Shown here piece by piece: positions 1-7,178 of a stretch of DNA of 34,211 nucleotides (positions within the stretch are counted from its first letter, which is position 1; each line of letters starts with the position of its first letter). The position numbers and the translations under genes were made by a program. Location of the stretch: positions 1 through 34,211 of the IMG/VR virus record IMGVR_UViG_3300011013_000046, one strand, 5' to 3'. Origin of the DNA: a virus. The notes under the pieces are model-generated. The model was given only the letters and a program-made list of their open reading frames with translations. It was not told where the DNA came from and ran no database searches.

Positions 1-531
1 GAATTCACCGTCTGTACCAGAACCAAGACGAACAGAGTCAGCTATATCTCCCGCGTTAGGGAAGTTATCTAAGTGACTGATTTGGACTTCTAGAGAGGCA
101 TCAATTACGGTCTCTTTAATCCTTACAGGGAACGGGTTCTCTTCATTATATTTGTCGCCAAGATCATCTACAAGAATAGTTCTCCAAGCAACGACCGGCT
201 CTTCTTCATACGTAAATCTAGGAATCTCAAGTACTGGGATTTCAGATCTTTTTTGCTCATTAGCTTGAACATAAGATCCAACTATAGTAGTAAATGCAGA
301 TAAATCTACGTAGCCCTTAATGTTGCCACCCTTAGGGCCAAGTTGCATTTGAGTTTGGGATAATACGTCTTTGACTTCAAGGAGTAAGGGATTAATAGAT
401 AAAGTTGAGGATACGGTTACGACTTGCTTTACCTTAAAAAGGCGGGTATCAGGTATGGTTACAATACCAGTATCTGTAGCATCTGCAGTAAATAACTGCT
501 GAGCCACGCGCTTAAAGCGTTTTTCAAACAT
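1..531 (-). CDS. Virion structural protein, N-terminal part (runs off the window)
   Basis: The frame is open from an ATG at 531 to the window edge, giving the first 177 residues; the C-terminus is missing. A Shine-Dalgarno TGAGGA lies just upstream. The protein begins MFEKRFKRVAQQLF and is then rich in beta-prone, V/T/I-rich sequence with few cysteines. Around residues 125-140 it has a segment D-D-L-G-D-K-Y-N-E-E-N-P-F-P-V, which resembles the D-x-x-G-x-x-Y-x-x-x-N-P-L-P-V element recalled from phage tail-fibre and other virion proteins. The gene has its own promoter-like box at 582-590 and follows a run of virion-type genes, so a structural role is likely. Exact identity is not recognised. 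Confidence 0.6.
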   Translation of the reverse strand, partial: MFEKRFKRVAQQLFTADATDTGIVTIPDTRLFKVKQVVTVSSTLSINPLLLEVKDVLSQTQMQLGPKGGNIKGYVDLSAFTTIVGSYVQANEQKRSEIPVLEIPRFTYEEEPVVAWRTILVDDLGDKYNEENPFPVRIKETVIDASLEVQISHLDNFPNAGDIADSVRLGSGTDGEF

Positions 532-581
532 CGTTTTCCTCAACCAAACATCTACAACCTTATGTAGACTATCGTATTCTT

Positions 582-590
582 ATTATATCA
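582..590 (-). promoter_or_regulatory. Extended -10 promoter for the gene starting at 531
   Basis: On the minus strand this reads TGATATAAT, a perfect extended -10 (TGnTATAAT). It sits in the 61-base gap between two genes and is followed by a leader of about 45 bases with a good ribosome site. No convincing -35 box is seen. The TGRTATANT form recurs before other transcription units in this window. Confidence 0.5.
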
Positions 591-592
591 GT

Positions 593-1021
593 TTAACCGA
601 TATGCTTATTTCTTTTCTCTAGTTCCTCGGGAGCTAAAGAATCATTAAAAGACTTTCCGCTTCCCCATTCAGCATTATCTACGGAATCCTGTTTTTCTAA
701 GGGTTTAGCAGCTTCTTTATAAAAACCGTTAAGTTGGTTGTTCCAATCATCTTCAGCCTTCTGAAGTTGTTCTTCTGAAACCACTAGTCCTCCAAATAGT
801 TCTTGATCAGTAGCTTGTCTGAAACCGTTTTCTTTCGAGCCACTTAATATAGACTTAGCCAGATCATTGAAGAACTGTTTAGCCTCTTCACTATCTGGAT
901 CTACTTTTTTCTTTTCGATCACTGGGCCTTTTCCAGAGTGTCGTTTTTCCCCTGTTTTAAATAAAAGGGTATCTTCACTACCAGTTATAGTCCACTGACC
1001 ACCCTGATTAAACTTAGCCAT
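593..1021 (-). CDS. Small hydrophilic protein with N-terminal GQW motif
   Basis: 142 residues, lysine- and glutamate-rich, with no membrane segment or signal peptide. It starts with MAKFNQGGQWTI; the G-Q-W-[ST]-[LI] motif is also found inside the upstream neighbour (1021-1704) and at the very end of the 95-residue protein at 32518-32805. A second shared element with the neighbour is E-W-[GA]-S-G (here near residue 118). The ATG overlaps the stop of the upstream gene as TAATG, so translation is probably coupled. Its place downstream of the connector and other virion-like genes suggests a virion-associated protein. Function unknown. Confidence 0.65.
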   Translation of the reverse strand: MAKFNQGGQWTITGSEDTLLFKTGEKRHSGKGPVIEKKKVDPDSEEAKQFFNDLAKSILSGSKENGFRQATDQELFGGLVVSEEQLQKAEDDWNNQLNGFYKEAAKPLEKQDSVDNAEWGSGKSFNDSLAPEELEKRNKHIG

Positions 1022-1704
1022 TATATTACGGATCCGTCATCATTTTCATTACCACCCGTATCTGGACCATTCAAGTCCGCCTTTTTGGCCTGATCTGCAT
1101 CATATTTTGCTTGGAAAGCTTTTTTCTCTTCATCGGAGAAAACCTTAACAGGGCTCGCAGCACTCTTTGCTTGATCAATCTTAGCCTGACGCGCCACCTG
1201 ATCTTTAGTGCTATCACGTCCCCCGCTTGCCCATTCTTTCTGTGCTCTATTCCCACCTGCACCCTCAACTTCCACGCCAGTACGGTTTGACTTTCTTTTT
1301 ATATTATCTTTCTGACTATATAACTTCATGTCTTTAGGGCCATAATTACTCTTCTCAAGAGACCATTGACCCTGTTTATCGAACTTAATTAATTCAGTCT
1401 GAAGAAGAGGTTTCTCTTTCGGTTGTTGGGCTATTTTGTTTCCATGATCCCTATCTATAATATGTCGGGTAGCATCTGCCTCACCAAAACCCTTTTCATC
1501 CATCTTTGCCTTAAGCTTAGCTTTAATCTTATCATCTAGCTCATCTTTAGCAAATGGACGACCACATTCATCGTGAGTAACAGGCTTACGCTTATTGTCT
1601 AATCCTTTAGGTTTCTCAGGAGATGCCATATCTGGAGCAGGTTCTCCTTTTACTAGAAGATCCTTATATCCTTTAAGCTTCTTGTATAGTTTATCTAAAT
1701 CCAT
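1021..1704 (-). CDS. Lysine-rich protein with amphipathic N-terminus and GQWSL motif
   Basis: 227 residues, very hydrophilic. It opens with an amphipathic helix, MDLDKLYKKLKGYKDLLVK, followed by a proline/lysine-rich linker. It carries the motif F-D-K-Q-G-Q-W-S-L near residue 113 and ends in a long charged, alanine-rich helix. The layout (basic amphipathic helix, P/K linker, GQWSL) is repeated in the 95-residue protein at 32518-32805, which suggests paralogues. Stop and start overlap by one base with both neighbours (TAATG). I infer a packaged internal head protein whose N-terminal helix may act like the T4 capsid-targeting sequence; this is not shown directly. Confidence 0.6.
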   Translation of the reverse strand: MDLDKLYKKLKGYKDLLVKGEPAPDMASPEKPKGLDNKRKPVTHDECGRPFAKDELDDKIKAKLKAKMDEKGFGEADATRHIIDRDHGNKIAQQPKEKPLLQTELIKFDKQGQWSLEKSNYGPKDMKLYSQKDNIKRKSNRTGVEVEGAGGNRAQKEWASGGRDSTKDQVARQAKIDQAKSAASPVKVFSDEEKKAFQAKYDADQAKKADLNGPDTGGNENDDGSVI

Positions 1705-2663
1705 TACTTACCGGCCTTCTCTTTCTTAGATGTTTTAGCAGCATCTTGGGATCTACTCTTAGCAGCGTCAGCTTTCTTAGCAGCTTGTGATTCCTCTTTA
1801 TGCTTAAGTTTTTGTTCAAGTTCTTTCTTCTTGAATTCAAGTTCAAGCTCTTTCTCTTTCTTAGCAGATTCATACTCTAAGTCCAGCATGCGCTGCTTAT
1901 GATCTTTATCTAACCCATTGACACCCTGCTCTTGTTGTGCAGTCTCGTACTCAAGATCATTCATTCTATCTTGGTGCTCGTGCTTCTGCTGAATTTGAGC
2001 TGATTCACCTTCCATTTTAGTATCATCGATATTAGGAGTAGGTAAGTTGTGGCCATGGACTATGTGGGCGATTTCAGCCTCTGAATACCCCGCTTCTTGC
2101 AGAGCTTCAACGACTTGCTGTTGATCATCCTCCGGATCTCCATCGAGTTCCCCGGAATCAGCACCGTCGTCTGCAAGCATATCTTGCTCATCCCCCGATT
2201 CAGCTTCAGCTCCCTCATCACTTGACTCAGGCTCTCCGTTATCTGCTCGCTCATCGGTATCTCCATCGGACCCCGCATCTTCATCTTGATCGGTCTCTTG
2301 TTCATCGTCTTCCTCATCAGGGTTATATTCTTGACCAGCAATCTCCATAATAGCCTCGTCACTATCAACAACAGCTTTTTTGAGTTTACTCCATTTTTTA
2401 TCTAATTCTTCTTTACCATAATCAAATTCTTTTTTACCATCAGCTTCTTCGTCTACGCGATCCCACTTATGGATATCTTTGAGTTTATCATAGTAGTTCT
2501 CATCTTCAGTTAGGTGATCCATAGCAATTTCACGTGCAACACTCTTATTATTAGTGTGCTCCATTTCTACTCGGATACCTTGAGCTAACCTCTTAGAATC
2601 GAAATCCCTTGAAGACTTACCGTCCGCTAATCCACCTGGTATTTTGTCTTTTTCTTTTATCAT
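1704..2663 (-). CDS. DUF5661-family protein with acidic middle and coiled-coil C-terminus
   Basis: 319 residues from the ATG at 2663, which is preceded by AGGT; a TTG at 2684 would overlap the upstream gene and is less likely. Residues about 1-55 match the DUF5661 pattern I recall: I-P-G-G-L-A-D-G-K near the start, then V-E-M-E-H-T and A-R-E-I-A-M-D-H-L-T-E-D, then a Y-Y-x-K-L stretch. The middle (about 95-190) is strongly acidic, rich in D, E, S and Q. The last 100 residues form a long charged coiled coil with K/E heptads. DUF5661 has no known activity but recurs in phage virion gene clusters. Neighbours are the connector (11 bases upstream) and the GQWSL proteins. Confidence 0.7.
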   Translation of the reverse strand: MIKEKDKIPGGLADGKSSRDFDSKRLAQGIRVEMEHTNNKSVAREIAMDHLTEDENYYDKLKDIHKWDRVDEEADGKKEFDYGKEELDKKWSKLKKAVVDSDEAIMEIAGQEYNPDEEDDEQETDQDEDAGSDGDTDERADNGEPESSDEGAEAESGDEQDMLADDGADSGELDGDPEDDQQQVVEALQEAGYSEAEIAHIVHGHNLPTPNIDDTKMEGESAQIQQKHEHQDRMNDLEYETAQQEQGVNGLDKDHKQRMLDLEYESAKKEKELELEFKKKELEQKLKHKEESQAAKKADAAKSRSQDAAKTSKKEKAGK

Positions 2664-2674
2664 ACTAATACCTA

Positions 2675-3505
2675 TTATAACCAATCTACGAGGAAGTTTC
2701 TCTGATAGTACCCGGAAAGAGCTTTCATTACACGCTCGCGTTCTTGCTCAAGTTGCACCAATCTATCGTTCAGGTGTTTAGGTCCAAATGTACCGACACT
2801 CTGACTAGTTCCATCGATACCGATAGAAGAAGAAGTCTGAGGAAATAGTACTGGTCCTAAAGCTGAAAGAACGTTAATAGCAGCCATTATCTCTATAGCT
2901 TGACATATAAGATATGGTACTTTATCTGGTGCGAAACCAGCGGTGTACTCTACTCTTATTCCCCCCGGAAAATCTGTAACCCCAATTGCACGAAGCGCAT
3001 GGAACTGTGTACCACTAAAGGCAGACAGTAGGAATCCAGATAGAGATGTACCAAAAGCAGGAACAAGCTGTAATGTACCTTCTTGAGGTTTAACATATAC
3101 AAACTCATTAGGGAATTGAACAAACCCATCAGCTTCTTGGTTATTACTAAATGAAAGTTCCACCTTATGAACATGTAAGATGTTCGGGTGATCTAGTTTC
3201 ATGTAGTTATAACTCCATGTAAAAGACTGACTTCTATAGTCATGTGTCTCACGGAATCTCACAGGTGTTATGTGTAAATCCATAGTATGTTCTAGCTCAG
3301 ATATACCTGAGTTAATATAGAACTCTAATGTATCGTCATCCATCTCTTGACCAGTTAACGAAGAACATAAAGGAATACCAAACAATGTTGTTTTCTTTAA
3401 GTGTGCCGCCGTGGGTAATACACAGAACCTATCTACCTTCGGTAGTATCTCTTCGGTGTGTCGAAGCGGAAACGGTTGCTGTAGTGGTGTTTTACTGTCC
3501 GCCAT
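2675..3505 (-). CDS. Putative head-tail connector / head completion adaptor
   Basis: 276 residues. The ATG at 3505 follows GAAGGAAAAAAG. Near residues 55-85 there is D-D-D-T-L-E-F-Y-I-N-S-G-I-S-E-L-E followed by H-I-T-P-V-R-F-R-E, the helix-then-strand start typical of phage head completion (gp6/gp15-type) adaptors. The middle is beta-rich and hydrophobic; a helical C-terminal part (C-Q-A-I-E-I-M-A-A-I-N-V-L) ends in a charged helix and an aromatic tail. The family assignment is inferred from this arrangement and from its position among virion genes, not from a decisive motif. The gene overlaps the end of the upstream gene by 14 bases. Confidence 0.6.
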   Translation of the reverse strand: MADSKTPLQQPFPLRHTEEILPKVDRFCVLPTAAHLKKTTLFGIPLCSSLTGQEMDDDTLEFYINSGISELEHTMDLHITPVRFRETHDYRSQSFTWSYNYMKLDHPNILHVHKVELSFSNNQEADGFVQFPNEFVYVKPQEGTLQLVPAFGTSLSGFLLSAFSGTQFHALRAIGVTDFPGGIRVEYTAGFAPDKVPYLICQAIEIMAAINVLSALGPVLFPQTSSSIGIDGTSQSVGTFGPKHLNDRLVQLEQERERVMKALSGYYQRNFLVDWL

Positions 3506-4472
3506 CTTTTTTCCTTCTTATAACAATGCGTTGTTTTGGTTTCTCTGCGGCAGCTTCCGGTACACGTTCTTTACCGTGAGTAGCTGCTGCACTACCAATT
3601 CTATCAAATCGCTCTTTTTGTTCATCAGATAGCATGCTCACTAATTTCTGATTACCTCCTGCAAATGCAGACATTGGATCTCTAGCAACTTTTCCAGTTG
3701 CCGCTTCACCCTCTCTGCCAAGACTGATTCCTGCGTGTTGGGCACCAGCTTCTGCATCATGTGTTTCATCAGGGGAAAAACCCCCTGAAATAATATTTGA
3801 AAGTTTATCTTGTAAACTCTGCTTACCAGTTTGTCTAGCTTCTCCAACACTTTGTTGTGATTGAGAAACGTTAGCTATTTTATCACTGTGATCCGGATTC
3901 TCTTCTCTATACTGTTTTTTCCATTCTTTCACGGCCTTATGTCTATCTCGACCAGATAATTCTTTAACATCATCTGAACCTAAGAAGTCATTATAAGCTT
4001 TCTTGTAATCACCCATGTGCTCTTCATGAGCAGCAAGCATTTTACCAGAAGCATGTTTCATTGGATTCTTTTCAATATTGGCATTAAGCTTCTCATGCTT
4101 ATCAGCATTACCTAACCACTCTTTAGCTAACCCCTTCATCTTATCGATCATCTTATCTGACATCATAGATGGGTTCGTGTGTGACTTGAGCGCTTGCTGA
4201 AAATCACCCTCTTCTTTATATGCACCGGCGTGGCGGTGAGCTTCTCGTTCAGAGTACCCATCTTCCATATGTGCTGCAATTTCTTCTTTCTGCTTATCAG
4301 TTAAATCCTCAGATGCTTTCCAATCAGAGTTCTGTGACTTAGTTTTTTTAGCTTTCTCAAGAACAGATGTGCTTTCACTAGCCTCATATAATGACTTTAG
4401 AAACTCATTACCTTTTTCAGGATCAACTGTATAGATTGCTGCGATTTTATCTAGTAAATCTCTACTTCCCAC
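3492..4472 (-). CDS. Hydrophilic virion-like protein
   Basis: 326 residues beginning at a GTG (4472) with GAGG seven bases upstream; the ribosome site lies inside the end of the upstream gene. The N-terminal helix (R-D-L-L-D-K-I-A-A-I-Y) resembles that of the next gene. The middle contains D-G-Y-S-E-R-E-A-H-R-H-A-G, and many K, E, H and Q residues follow; the last 20 residues are strongly basic (R-I-V-I-R-R-K-K-D). No membrane segment, signal peptide or enzyme motif is visible. F-L-K-S and L-E-K-A near residues 25-40 resemble the processing sites proposed for the capsid protein. Likely a virion or internal head protein; identity unknown. Confidence 0.6.
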   Translation of the reverse strand: MGSRDLLDKIAAIYTVDPEKGNEFLKSLYEASESTSVLEKAKKTKSQNSDWKASEDLTDKQKEEIAAHMEDGYSEREAHRHAGAYKEEGDFQQALKSHTNPSMMSDKMIDKMKGLAKEWLGNADKHEKLNANIEKNPMKHASGKMLAAHEEHMGDYKKAYNDFLGSDDVKELSGRDRHKAVKEWKKQYREENPDHSDKIANVSQSQQSVGEARQTGKQSLQDKLSNIISGGFSPDETHDAEAGAQHAGISLGREGEAATGKVARDPMSAFAGGNQKLVSMLSDEQKERFDRIGSAAATHGKERVPEAAAEKPKQRIVIRRKKDGGQ

Positions 4473-5523
4473 TGTTTAACCTCGCTAATATAGATGCCTT
4501 AATATCATCAGGAATATCGGAGTCGCTTATATGTGAAGAGAAATCCTCTTCTGACATCTTAGCTTTCTCTTTCTTAACCTTGGTTTTTTCTTTTGGGATT
4601 TTTTCTTTTGCTGCTTCTTCCCTTGTTGTATCTAATGAGTTACCGGTTTCTTTATGCACTGGATCAGAAGCCTTAGATCCTCTTGCTGCATAACCCTCAG
4701 GGTCAGCTTCCTGCATTGCATCTTGGCGATCAAAGTACTTGTCCATATGAGGCGAATCATCGTATGCCATGGTCTCAGAATCATATCTAGCATCATCCTC
4801 TGGAGATCTTTTCCCCGCATGTTGCTTTCCATGTTCCATAATTGGATGATGATCAAACTCATGTTTTTCATGACCGTTTAATTCACTTGGATCCATATCA
4901 TCAACAGTAATATATTTACCATTAATACGTGTCTCTTCCATGGGATAAGCATCATTGTGCCCATGTCTACGGATTTCTTTCATATAGGATTCATGTGGAG
5001 GATCTTGGAGGAAACTATGATCTTTGCCTGAGTATGACCACCCTTTAGTATCAGTTACAAAATCACCAGGAGATCTTTTCCCTGCAGCAACCATGGGGTG
5101 ATCAGAATCATATTGATTTGTTTTTGAGTTACGCTCCCACGCATGGGGAGATACCGCATCTACATCTAATTTACCATCTGAATGCTTTTGGACTTTTTTT
5201 GCTGTATTAACTAAATTAAAAAATTGTTTTGCATGAGAATCAGCTAGATCTTTACGATCTCCAGCTAGTGCTGCTTTATATCTAGTTGCATGATGACCCA
5301 AGGCATCTCTTATCATATCTGGGTGCGTTTCGGGATCCATCTCTGAACCAAAGTTTCTTAATGCAACATTGGCAGTATCACCTTTATGTTTCGCATCGGC
5401 CATTTTTTCTAATGACTCAAACACTAAATCAGTTAAAAGATCCTCTCTAGCAAACTGGATTAAATTTTTAAGGGAACTATCTTCACATTTTTTAAGAAGT
5501 AGGTCCCTGAAGTTATCCAACAT
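4462..5523 (-). CDS. Histidine-rich virion-like protein
   Basis: 353 residues. The ATG at 5523 is preceded by AAGGGGGA, which lies inside the reading frame of the HNH endonuclease immediately upstream. The N-terminus is helical (M-L-D-N-F-R-D-L-L-L-K-K). The centre is rich in H, D, Y and P and holds two copies of G-K-R-S-P-[GE]-D, plus H-A-W-E-R-N and P-P-H-E-S-Y. The C-terminus is a charged K/E helix. I recall similar histidine-rich proteins near portal and connector genes of other large phages, but know no function. It precedes the 326-residue protein with an 11-base overlap. Probably a structural or internal virion protein. Confidence 0.6.
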   Translation of the reverse strand: MLDNFRDLLLKKCEDSSLKNLIQFAREDLLTDLVFESLEKMADAKHKGDTANVALRNFGSEMDPETHPDMIRDALGHHATRYKAALAGDRKDLADSHAKQFFNLVNTAKKVQKHSDGKLDVDAVSPHAWERNSKTNQYDSDHPMVAAGKRSPGDFVTDTKGWSYSGKDHSFLQDPPHESYMKEIRRHGHNDAYPMEETRINGKYITVDDMDPSELNGHEKHEFDHHPIMEHGKQHAGKRSPEDDARYDSETMAYDDSPHMDKYFDRQDAMQEADPEGYAARGSKASDPVHKETGNSLDTTREEAAKEKIPKEKTKVKKEKAKMSEEDFSSHISDSDIPDDIKASILARLNSGK

Positions 5524-6199
5524 ACTTATCCCCCTTACTTAAATTATCTTCGGCCCACAGCGGCTGTAAATTACTATAATGACAAGCTTTAAGTAATTCT
5601 TCTCTATTCTCTAAATTAAAACTAGCTAAAGGTTTAATATGATCCATGTGCCATTCACCGTGATTTTCCCAATTCATACCTTCTGTAAACTTAGATTCTA
5701 AGTGGGTTTTCAAGAATTCAACGGAACAACCTAGATCTCTAACTGCAGAACCCGACTTCTGGTTATTCTTAAGAGCCTCATTCAATCTAGCACGTAATAT
5801 CGCTTTAATCTTAAAGAGATTGTTAGTATTGTATTTTTCTCGTAAATACTTATTTCTATTATTACGCCGACGCTGTTTTTCAGCATCAGATATATTCAGC
5901 ATCATCTTATGATATGAATTTCGTTTGTATTCCTTGTAATGACGTAGTTCCTCTTCTGACATATTATCTTTTCTTCTAGCATATGCTCTTCTCTTCAGTG
6001 CTCGCTCTTTATTTCTATCAGATTCCGTGAACTCTTTACGCTTATCTCTGCGCTTCTGATTATATAGATCTTTTTGTGCTTGTGGGATATTAGCGTGACG
6101 ATTACGAGTATATTGCTTAACACACTCTTTACACCTTGATTCTGAGGAATAATAGTCTGTCTGATTCTTATCTTGACCGCACTTATTGCAGGTTTTCAT
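5513..6199 (-). CDS. Free-standing HNH homing endonuclease
   Basis: 228 residues. The ATG at 6199 has AAAGG upstream. Residues 4-26 form a zinc ribbon with C4, C7, C23 and C26. The middle is highly basic (R/K-rich, DNA-binding). The C-terminal HNH core carries W-H-M-D-H-I-K-P-L (about 183-191) followed by N-L-Q-P-L-W-A and N-L-S-K-G, the usual layout of phage HNH homing enzymes that cut at a DNA site and copy themselves into it. The last codons overlap the next gene by 11 bases and supply its ribosome site. The same family appears intact at 23942-24553 and broken at 14045-14280, so it has spread within this genome or its relatives. Confidence 0.85.
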   Translation of the reverse strand: MKTCNKCGQDKNQTDYYSSESRCKECVKQYTRNRHANIPQAQKDLYNQKRRDKRKEFTESDRNKERALKRRAYARRKDNMSEEELRHYKEYKRNSYHKMMLNISDAEKQRRRNNRNKYLREKYNTNNLFKIKAILRARLNEALKNNQKSGSAVRDLGCSVEFLKTHLESKFTEGMNWENHGEWHMDHIKPLASFNLENREELLKACHYSNLQPLWAEDNLSKGDKYVG

Positions 6200-6211
6200 T
6201 GAATACCTTTC

Positions 6212-6526
6212 TTATCGAGTGCGTCGACCTGTTTCTTCTTCTTTTGCTAGTTGTACGTTGGCAGTACCAGTAATAATAACTTCTACTGTTGAACGCTTAT
6301 CATCAGCCTTACCAGTACCAACATTGATACGTTCAGTCTCACCCGCTTCGAGCGTAATAGATGGTGCCCCATCTAGTGTAACCGTGGTTTGAGCAATAGC
6401 ATGAATTCTTACTGTTGATTGGAATTTAGCTCTAAAGGTTGTTGAACCCCCGGCTACTTTTTCTTCCCAAACTAAACCAACTTCAGAATCTCTCTGTGAT
6501 CCAGCGGGTATATTTGCAGCTTTCAT
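6212..6526 (-). CDS. Small beta-rich protein, possibly virion-associated
   Basis: 104 residues from the ATG at 6526, chosen because AAGGAG sits just upstream; an in-frame ATG at 6553 overlaps the promoter box and has no ribosome site. The sequence is almost all short beta-prone stretches with T, V, A and G, and single acidic residues (for example T-V-T-L-D-G-A-P-S-I-T-L-E-A-G-E-T-E-R-I). No cysteines, membrane segments or enzyme motifs. It is the first gene after a promoter matching the 26-base motif shared with the capsid and terminase units. A decoration or fibre-related role is plausible but only inferred. Confidence 0.55.
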   Translation of the reverse strand: MKAANIPAGSQRDSEVGLVWEEKVAGGSTTFRAKFQSTVRIHAIAQTTVTLDGAPSITLEAGETERINVGTGKADDKRSTVEVIITGTANVQLAKEEETGRRTR

Positions 6527-6556
6527 TAACTCTCCTTTTTGCGATATTACCATTAT

Positions 6557-6582
6557 AGTATATCACAAAAGGGGACTTAAAC
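6557..6582 (-). promoter_or_regulatory. Promoter-like motif GTTTAAG-N10-TGATATACT
   Basis: Minus strand: GTTTAAG at 6582-6576, ten bases, then TGATATACT at 6565-6557. The same layout with identical spacing is found at 12484-12509 and 21085-21110, each in the gap before a new transcription unit. Transcription would start near 6550, giving a short leader to the ATG at 6526. A second TATAAT-like box (CTATAAT) overlaps just downstream. Confidence 0.55.
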
Positions 6583-6608
6583 CGACTGTCGCAGTGTCGG
6601 TGTATCGG

Positions 6609-7163
6609 TTACTTTTGGAATATTTCGAATAGACTTTTACGAAGGCGGTGTTGAGGAGTAATACCAATTGGCTCTAACATCTTCTCATATTTAACTATTT
6701 CTTCCCAGGCTTCTTCCTCTGATTCCCATTCTAGGTCCTCATCGGCTTCAATCTCGATAAAGCGGCGCTGTTCTTTCAGCTCCATATCATAGACTACGTA
6801 GTAGACCAGATCGACTTTTCCAGTCCAGAAGATATTACACGTCTTATATATTCCAAAGTTAGGGTTATATCCAAGCAGCTCGAGGAATGCGGAAACAGTT
6901 TTGACATTGTCACCATCAGTTGGTAGGTTAACTTCAACTCGTTCAGTGTTAGAGTTGGCAGCAAGCTTTCGCTTGATTGTGAGCTCCCCTCTATCTGTAT
7001 GGTGTCTGTATCTGACAAAATTACCACCTTTATCTGTAAAGTACTCATCATAGGAAGAAACCATTAATTTCTTCCTAATAGGAAGCGTTTCTATGATAGT
7101 CAGAAAATCTGACATCTTGATATTATTGGCATCGTACTTGGTCTCTATTTCCTTAAAGTGCAT
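6609..7163 (-). CDS. CYTH-domain (triphosphate tunnel metalloenzyme) protein
   Basis: 184 residues, the usual size for a single CYTH domain. The N-terminal signature E-x-E-x-K is present as E-I-E-T-K (residues 6-10). It is followed by Y-D-E-Y-F, the R-Y-R strand, E-L-T-I-K-R-K and R-V-E-V; later comes F-I-E-I-E, the acidic metal-binding strand. The family builds an eight-stranded barrel that binds metal and a triphosphate; members hydrolyse inorganic or thiamine triphosphate or make cAMP. The substrate here is unknown. The ATG has AAAGGA upstream. It is the last gene of a probable operon with dTMP kinase and the A1-like protein, which hints at a nucleotide-related or host-takeover role. Confidence 0.75.
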   Translation of the reverse strand: MHFKEIETKYDANNIKMSDFLTIIETLPIRKKLMVSSYDEYFTDKGGNFVRYRHHTDRGELTIKRKLAANSNTERVEVNLPTDGDNVKTVSAFLELLGYNPNFGIYKTCNIFWTGKVDLVYYVVYDMELKEQRRFIEIEADEDLEWESEEEAWEEIVKYEKMLEPIGITPQHRLRKSLFEIFQK

Positions 7164-7178
7164 CGCATGTTCCTTTAG

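Noticed and set aside
1-6. Window begins with an EcoRI site (GAATTC), which could indicate a clone end or vector junction.
   Set aside because: The reading frame runs through it as normal coding sequence and nothing vector-like follows.
1691-2371. Extra minus-strand open frames of 60 and 103 codons overlapping the DUF5661 gene in another frame.
   Set aside because: They arise from the low-complexity E/D/K codons of the real gene, lack ribosome sites and show no protein-like composition.
6571-6596. Possible terminator hairpin (ACCGAC...GTCGGT) after the CYTH gene.
   Set aside because: The stem is only six base pairs and is followed by TTTAAG, which belongs to the promoter motif; not strong enough to call.
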